This document shows positions 58,777 through 64,000 of a DNA stretch of 64,000 nucleotides, piece after piece; within the stretch, counting starts at the first letter, position 1, and every line of letters starts with the position of its first letter. Source of the stretch: Pycnopodia helianthoides (lineage: Eukaryota; Echinodermata; Asteroidea; Forcipulatida; Asteriidae). The stretch lies in NCBI GenBank assembly GCA_032158295.1, contig CM063243.1:13236931-13300930 (forward strand), in the 5' to 3' direction. Under the pieces are notes generated by a model, which saw nothing but the letters and a program-made list of their open reading frames with translations, made no database searches and was not told the DNA's origin. A program made the translations under genes and the position numbers.

Positions 58777-59225
58777 GTCCCATCTCATTCTTCTTTGATA
58801 TTGTGGCATGTCTAACTTGATAACACCCTTTACAAAGATTCTGCCTATGACATGATAACATGTCTCATTTTTACTAGAAAGCCGCGCGAACACGATGCGC
58901 TACAGACGCAGCAAACAACGTACTTTACCCGCAGCAACCGATGTACTATCCCATAATAGCCAGTGTACTATACCCATTGGACCTTTCCCAAGAAATATGC
59001 TAATTACATTCACGCATGCGTACAGACACTATTGGTTGGCAAATGCCGTAGAGTTGTGCACTAGGCAGACGCACCAACACATATGCGTCACGCCACCATC
59101 AGCCCCATAAAAAAGGCACGATGTTCACTCATTTTGCCAACTTATAGGGAGAGTGCGCACGCACGATGTTCAATACACATTATTTCATTGAAACATGTTT
59201 ACACTGGGTTCGATGTTTTGTACCA

Positions 59226-59598
59226 TTAAAGGGAAGGTTATAGTGGCAATAAAAACTGACGTGGTTAGAAGTACAGCAACTTTCGATACAAATCATTTGA
59301 GAAATTATTCAATTCAAAATAATGTGGATATGGAAAAAGATGTCAGTTTTGATCCCCCAAAATTTGAATCTGAGAAACGTTTCTGTAAACGTTTCTGTCA
59401 GAAACGTTTCTCAGATCGTGTATTCCTATTAGGGATTATTGTTTATGCGTGGGCATATTCGCTGCGGATTTTGGCGATATTTCAAAAATGTGACCACCTT
59501 TTGAAATGAAATTTTCACATGTTAGTTTTGTTGCATATTATCTACATTTATATAGGATTAAAACCATCAAACGGTCCAAAGGTATACTTTGCCTTTAA
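59226..59598. mobile_element. TTAA-flanked MITE, second family
   Basis: Left end TTAAAGGGAAGGTTATA and right end GGTATACTTTGCCTTTAA are inverted. 373 bp. The interior contains three GAAACGTTTCT-type palindromes. Partial copies lie at 38512-38830 and about 12020-12140. Confidence 0.75.
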
Positions 59599-60721
59599 CA
59601 ACAGCTTCTTGATACCTACGTCTAGGCACAATATTATGTTCGAGTGTTTTATGACTTATTTTACTCTTGCTATGGTTAAAACTATCGTTCTATTCGGCTC
59701 GGGAAAATAGAACGCGCCGAGCATCACCTCGGGTGTATTTTTAACCACAGCAACCGAAGCAGTCAATGTTTTGTATACTGTGCAGTAGAGTGATTTTATT
59801 TCATCGGTTTGTACACACTCTATGGCGAATTAGTACTCAAGTGGACGGAATAATCTGATTGGTCAGAATCAACCACAAAAGCCTTCGATATAATGAATAT
59901 TCAAATGTTACTGTTTATACCACGTGATATCGTAACGATGCTGCGTTTAATTAAACTATTCCGCTGTTCGCTATTCAAATTGCAGCTTTCAAATAAAAAA
60001 CGAATCGACTCTGGCTTTTAAATTCAAGACAAATACAAGCATTGGAGGAAAATTACTCGTTGATTCCATTCAGACTATTAGGTAGCACGGTATTTCGTCT
60101 AGTTAGAATCAGGTAGTTTAGCATGTATTATTTTAGCTTAAAAATTTAAATACCGTACGTAGGAAGCACTACATAAAATTAAGACCAATGAGATTCAACA
60201 GAAAATGCTAAAGTGATTGTAACTTATTAGTAGGCCTAATAGACGCGGCCAACGGGGTTGTGTGGCCTCCTGATTGGCCACCTCTCTAGTATCAGTGTTT
60301 TATGTAAATTTCAGTTTTGAATAAATGAATATCCCGTATACACAAGAGGGTTAATGCTGAGATCGCGAGTAAGAGCGTGTACTAATAGCCAATCTGCGGG
60401 GGAGTTTTACGTGGCTGATGCAAATAAATAACCGCGATCTCAGACTTGAAACCAAGTCTAACACTGGTGCGTCTACCATTTGCGCCATTTTGGGGGTCAA
60501 TTCCTTAGTGTACATTTTGAGTCCCAAAATGGCGGACATGATCGGCACGTGTAAGTGCGCTGCGCGTCGTGCAAGGGGTCAATATTCGACAACCATAATT
60601 CCTCGGTAGTCCTCATAATTCCTCTTGATTGATTATTGCAGTCACTCCTTCTGTAATAATTATTAATAATTGTTCATTTGTACTTGTGCAAGTTACATTG
60701 CAAATATATGGTCAAATGTGC
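59599..60721. other. Spacer before the right-edge tandem array, no feature seen
   Basis: No gene or clear repeat recognised. A short imperfect palindrome around CAAAATGG/CCATTTTG occurs near 60470-60540. Confidence 0.4.
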
Positions 60722-60859
60722 ATTACATTAGTAACAATGCAGATATCAACATTATTAATTTTAAAATAGTTTTTAACTAATTATTAAAAATACGCTATAA
60801 ATAATAGGCAAAATAAGTAAAAGGGCACTAAATACCAAAGCCAAAAACTACAAAGAAAA

Positions 60860-61000
60860 CTTATGATAAAAAAGCCTGCCCGCATGTTTTTTTTTTTAAA
60901 GCTGTCAGTGTTATTGGCATTCCTTTACGGGCAATGCACAGAAAAGAACGATCTCCCGATGTAAGTTTAGTTTTACAGAATGGGTAACTGAGGTGTGAAG
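60860..61000 (-). mobile_element. LINE 3' tail inside tandem unit 1
   Basis: The - strand gives KTKLTSGDRSFLCIARK and then a shifted frame, the C-terminal signature of a non-LTR reverse transcriptase (GDRSF...). The copy in unit 2 (about 62200-62330) has the same deletion after ARK. Confidence 0.55.
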
Positions 61001-61806
61001 TGTCTTTAAAAAAAAAAACACGAAGACAACATGCAGATGAAGACCCCTTCGTTATAAAAACATTGCACAAAATGGGGAAGAAACTTGCCCGTCTAGAACT
61101 TCATTAAAACATTCAGCAACATTTTAAAATCGTTCCTAAACCCGGATTGGAAGCCAGTTTAAATCCGTTGAACACAGGCGTGACATGGCAATAATGATTG
61201 ACATTACAACCAAGCTTGAAACGTAAAGTTTGGACACGTTGAGGTGAAGACATGACTTTGGCAGAGAGGATGATAAAGTGCACAGCCACATAAAGGTTAT
61301 AAACTAAATACCACCAGCGCTCCAAATAATTATAGATGATGACCGCACAAAGCACAGAATCTCAAGACAAAAACAGTGCATGATTCGGCATTTTCTTGAG
61401 CTATCACCATATGATTCGAATGGTTTTTTTCGCTGGTTGAATTTGTTATGTAGGTATTTATTGGAAAAGATAGGATCCGATTGAATTGATTCATTGTAAC
61501 TTTAAGGACAAAAGCTACATTTTGACAAAATACCATTGCCAGGTACCTTCAAGTATAACATGTATGTATACCCGGCATTTCTCCGAAACAATTATCATAA
61601 GAATTAACAAGTGTTGTTATACCTCTGTCTTGAATGCTGTATTTACATTGGCGCAGAACGATCACATGAGCGGGCACCAAAATATCCTCTCACGCGCGCA
61701 CGCGTCTACAACTTTCAAGGGTCGAGATTATCATCTTTTCGATGAAATTGGAGTCCTTCAGATGAGGAAAAATATTACTAAGAATTCAAGACAGAGGCAC
61801 AACAAA

Positions 61807-61930
61807 ACAATTGTTGCCTGCTGTGACATGGTCCATGGGTTTTGTACACCCTCGGGGCAAATGACACCCTCGGCTGTCGCCTCGGGTGCCATTTGCCCCC
61901 ATGGACCATGTCACCGCAGGCAACAATTGT
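61807..61930. repeat. Long hairpin in tandem unit 1
   Basis: ACAATTGTTGCCTGCTGTGA and its near complement TCACCGCAGGCAACAATTGT bound about 124 bp; pairing extends through CATGGTCCATGGG. The loop carries CACCCTCGGGGCAAATG/CATTTGCC. The same hairpin occurs in unit 2. Confidence 0.85.
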
Positions 61931-63132
61931 ATATTGTTATCATATCATAAATTGTAAAGATCACTGAGAAGCACCCTGTCAAAACGAAAATAAGCAATAC
62001 AATCAACGGGCCATACAACTACAGTCCTTGGAAACCATAGTAACTGGTATAACTAGTAACAATGCAGATATCAACATTATTAATTTTAAAATAGTTTTTA
62101 ACTAATTATTAAAAATACGCTATAAATAATAGGCAAAATAAGTAAAAGGGCACTAAATACCAAAGCCAAAAACTACAAAGAAAACTTATGATAAAAAAGC
62201 CTGCCCGCATGTTTTTTTTTTTAAAGCTGTCAGTGTTATTGGCATTCCTTTACGGGCAATGCACAGAAAAGAACGATCTCCCGATGTAAGTTTAGTTTTA
62301 CAGAATGGGTAACTGAGGTGTGAAGTGTCTTTTAACAAAAAAAACACGAAGACAACATGCAGATAAAGACCCCTTCGTTATAAAAACATTGCACAAAATG
62401 GGGAAGAAACTTGCCCGTCTAGAACTTCATTAAAACATTCAGCAACATTTTAAAATCGTTCCTAAACCCGGATTGGAAGCCAGTTTAATATCCGTTGAAC
62501 ACAGGCGTGACATGGCAATAATGATTGACATTACAACCAAGCTTGAAACGTAAAGTTTGGACACGTTGAGGTGAAGACATGACTTTGGCAGAGAGGATGA
62601 TAAAGTGCACAGCCACATAAAGGTTATAAACTAAATACCACCAGCGCTCCAAATAATTATAGATGATGACCGCACAAAGCACAGAATCTCAAGACAAAAA
62701 CAGTGCATGATTCGGCATTTTCTTGAGCTATCACCATATGATTCGAATGGTTTTTTTCGCTGGTTGAATTTGTTATGTAGGTATTTATTGGAAAAGATAG
62801 GATCCGATTGAATTGATTCATTGTAACTTTAAGGACAAAAGCTACATTTTGACAAAATACCATTGCCAGGTACCTTCAAGTATAACATGTATGTATACCC
62901 GGCATTTCTCCGAAACAATTATCATAAGAATTAACAAGTGTTGTTATACCTCTGTCTTGAATGCTGTATTTACATTGGCGCAGAACGATCACATGAGCGG
63001 GCACCAAAATATCCTCTCACGCGCGCACGCGTCTACAACTTTCAAGGGTCGAGATTATCATCTTTTCGATGAAATTGGAGTCCTTCAGATGAGGAAAATA
63101 TTACTAAGAATTCAAGACAGAGGCATAACAAA

Positions 63133-63256
63133 ACAATTGTTGCCTGCTGTGACATGGTCCATGGGTTTTGTACACCCTCGGGGCAAATGACACCCTCGGC
63201 TTTCGCCTCGGGTGCCATTTGCCCCCATGGACCATGTCACCGCAGGCAACAATTGT
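63133..63256. repeat. Long hairpin in tandem unit 2
   Basis: Same structure as 61807-61930 with a couple of substitutions (for example TTTCGCCTCGG for TGTCGCCTCGG in the loop). A third hairpin arm begins at 63967 and runs off the window. Confidence 0.85.
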
Positions 63257-63404
63257 ATATTGTGCATTACATTAGTAACAATGCAGATATCAACAATATT
63301 AATTTTAAAATAGTTTTTAACAAATTATTAAAAATACGCTCTAAATAATAGGCACAATAATTAAAAGGGGACAAAATACCAAAGCCAAAAACTTCAAAGA
63401 AAAC

Positions 63405-63600
63405 TTATGATAAAAAAGCCTGCCCGCATGTTTTTTTTAAATATTTTTTTGAAGCTGTCAGTGTTATTGGCATTCCTTGTACCATGTGGAAGGGCACTCC
63501 AAAGTTTACGGGCAATGCACAGAAAAGAACGATCTCCCGATGTAAGTTTAGTTTTACAGAATGGGTAACTGAGATGTGAAGTGTCTTAAAAAAACACACG
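63405..63600 (-). mobile_element. LINE 3' tail inside tandem unit 3, more complete
   Basis: Here the segment missing from units 1 and 2 is present, and the - strand reads LCIARKLWSALPHGTRNANN followed by TDSFKKIFKK. This matches the pattern (x)APxLWNxLPxxxR...FKxxLK of LINE C-termini. The remaining upstream part is frameshifted. Confidence 0.65.
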
Positions 63601-64000
63601 AAGACAACTTGCAGATAAAGACCCCTTCGTTATAAAACATTGCACAAATGGGGAAGAAACTTGCCCGTCTAGAACTTTAGTAAAAAATTCAGCAACATTT
63701 TAAAATAGTTCCTAAACCCGGACTGGAAGCCAGTTTTGTACACCCTCGGGGGCAAATGGCACCCTCGGCTTTGCCCCCTCGGGTGTACAAAACACTATGG
63801 ACCATGTCACAGCAGGCAACAATCAGTACCACTCTCCTCTCACGCGCGCACGCGTCTACAACTTTCTGAGCGGCAAAGGATCGAGATTATCATCGTTTCG
63901 ATGAAATTGGAGTCCTTCAGATGAGGAAAATATTACTAAGAATTCAAGACAGAGGCATAACAAAACAATTGTTGCCTGCTGTGACATGGTCCATGGGTTT

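Larger units (their letters stand above)
60722..64000. repeat. Head-to-tail array of 1.2-1.3-kb units (2 full, 1 partial)
   Basis: Units begin at AGTAACAATGCAGATATCAA near 60730, 62055 and 63274. The first step is 1325 bp and the second 1219 bp; the difference is a tail unique to unit 1 (about 61935-62050). Units 1 and 2 are nearly identical. Unit 3 differs: it has about 25 bp that the others lack near 63478-63505, lost a long stretch, and joins the hairpin region to the GCGCGCACGCG segment near 63735-63860. It is cut by the window end. Short open frames repeat with the units and are not evidence of genes. Confidence 0.92.

Noticed and set aside
61486..61950. 154-codon open frame in the right-edge array
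   Set aside because: It repeats with the tandem units and runs into the hairpin; the unit 2 copy is altered by indels. No recognisable domain.

Overview
This is a eukaryotic, metazoan genome window: genes are split by many GT-AG introns, coding density is low, and dispersed repeats fill the introns and spacers. The gene set (a WDR49/WDR64-family WD40 gene, POMT2, a neuroglobin-like globin, a lineage-specific class A GPCR, and a secreted PAN plus discoidin protein) and the repeat style (tRNA-Leu-derived SINEs, many TIR mini-elements, a Ty3/Gypsy element) suggest a marine invertebrate deuterostome, most likely an echinoderm. The phylum is inferred; no taxon-specific marker was tested.

Layout. 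(1) 101-11169, + strand: nineteen 3' exons of a WD40-repeat gene whose start lies off the left edge. (2) 11.4-14.4 kb: a spacer with a palindromic element and a large fold-back repeat. (3) 14.4-19.5 kb: a tandem duplication of about 2.6 kb, with an intact intronless GPCR in the first unit and its decayed copy in the second. (4) 23296-25986, + strand: a three-exon globin with the two ancestral globin intron positions. (5) 31200-54813, - strand: POMT2, nineteen coding exons that I can phase across every junction to a protein of about 700 residues. Its introns carry two minisatellites, four LINE 3' tails or tail-like fragments, several SINEs, three TTAA-flanked MITEs of one family and, in intron 1, a nearly intact Ty3/Gypsy element with 5-bp target duplications. 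(6) 56689-58051, + strand: a four-exon secreted protein with a six-cysteine PAN/apple domain and an F5/8-type C (discoidin) domain. (7) 60.7-64.0 kb: a head-to-tail array of about 1.2-1.3-kb units, each with a long hairpin and a LINE 3' tail, cut by the right edge.

Two technical points matter. WDR49/64 and POMT2 each contain four one-base indels, mostly in short homopolymers, that break the frame although all splice sites and phases are intact. When the indels are allowed for, both coding lengths become exact multiples of three. I read them as consensus errors, not gene death. Most of the longer open frames outside the genes listed are minisatellite or repeat artefacts.

The genes do not form an operon or obvious pathway. 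POMT2 acts in the ER in protein O-mannosylation, the PAN/discoidin protein is secreted, the GPCR is in the plasma membrane, and the globin is cytosolic. I found no convincing new multi-gene system. The most unusual structures are the right-edge tandem array, the Gypsy element that lacks gag, and the mobile-element families recurring within POMT2 introns.
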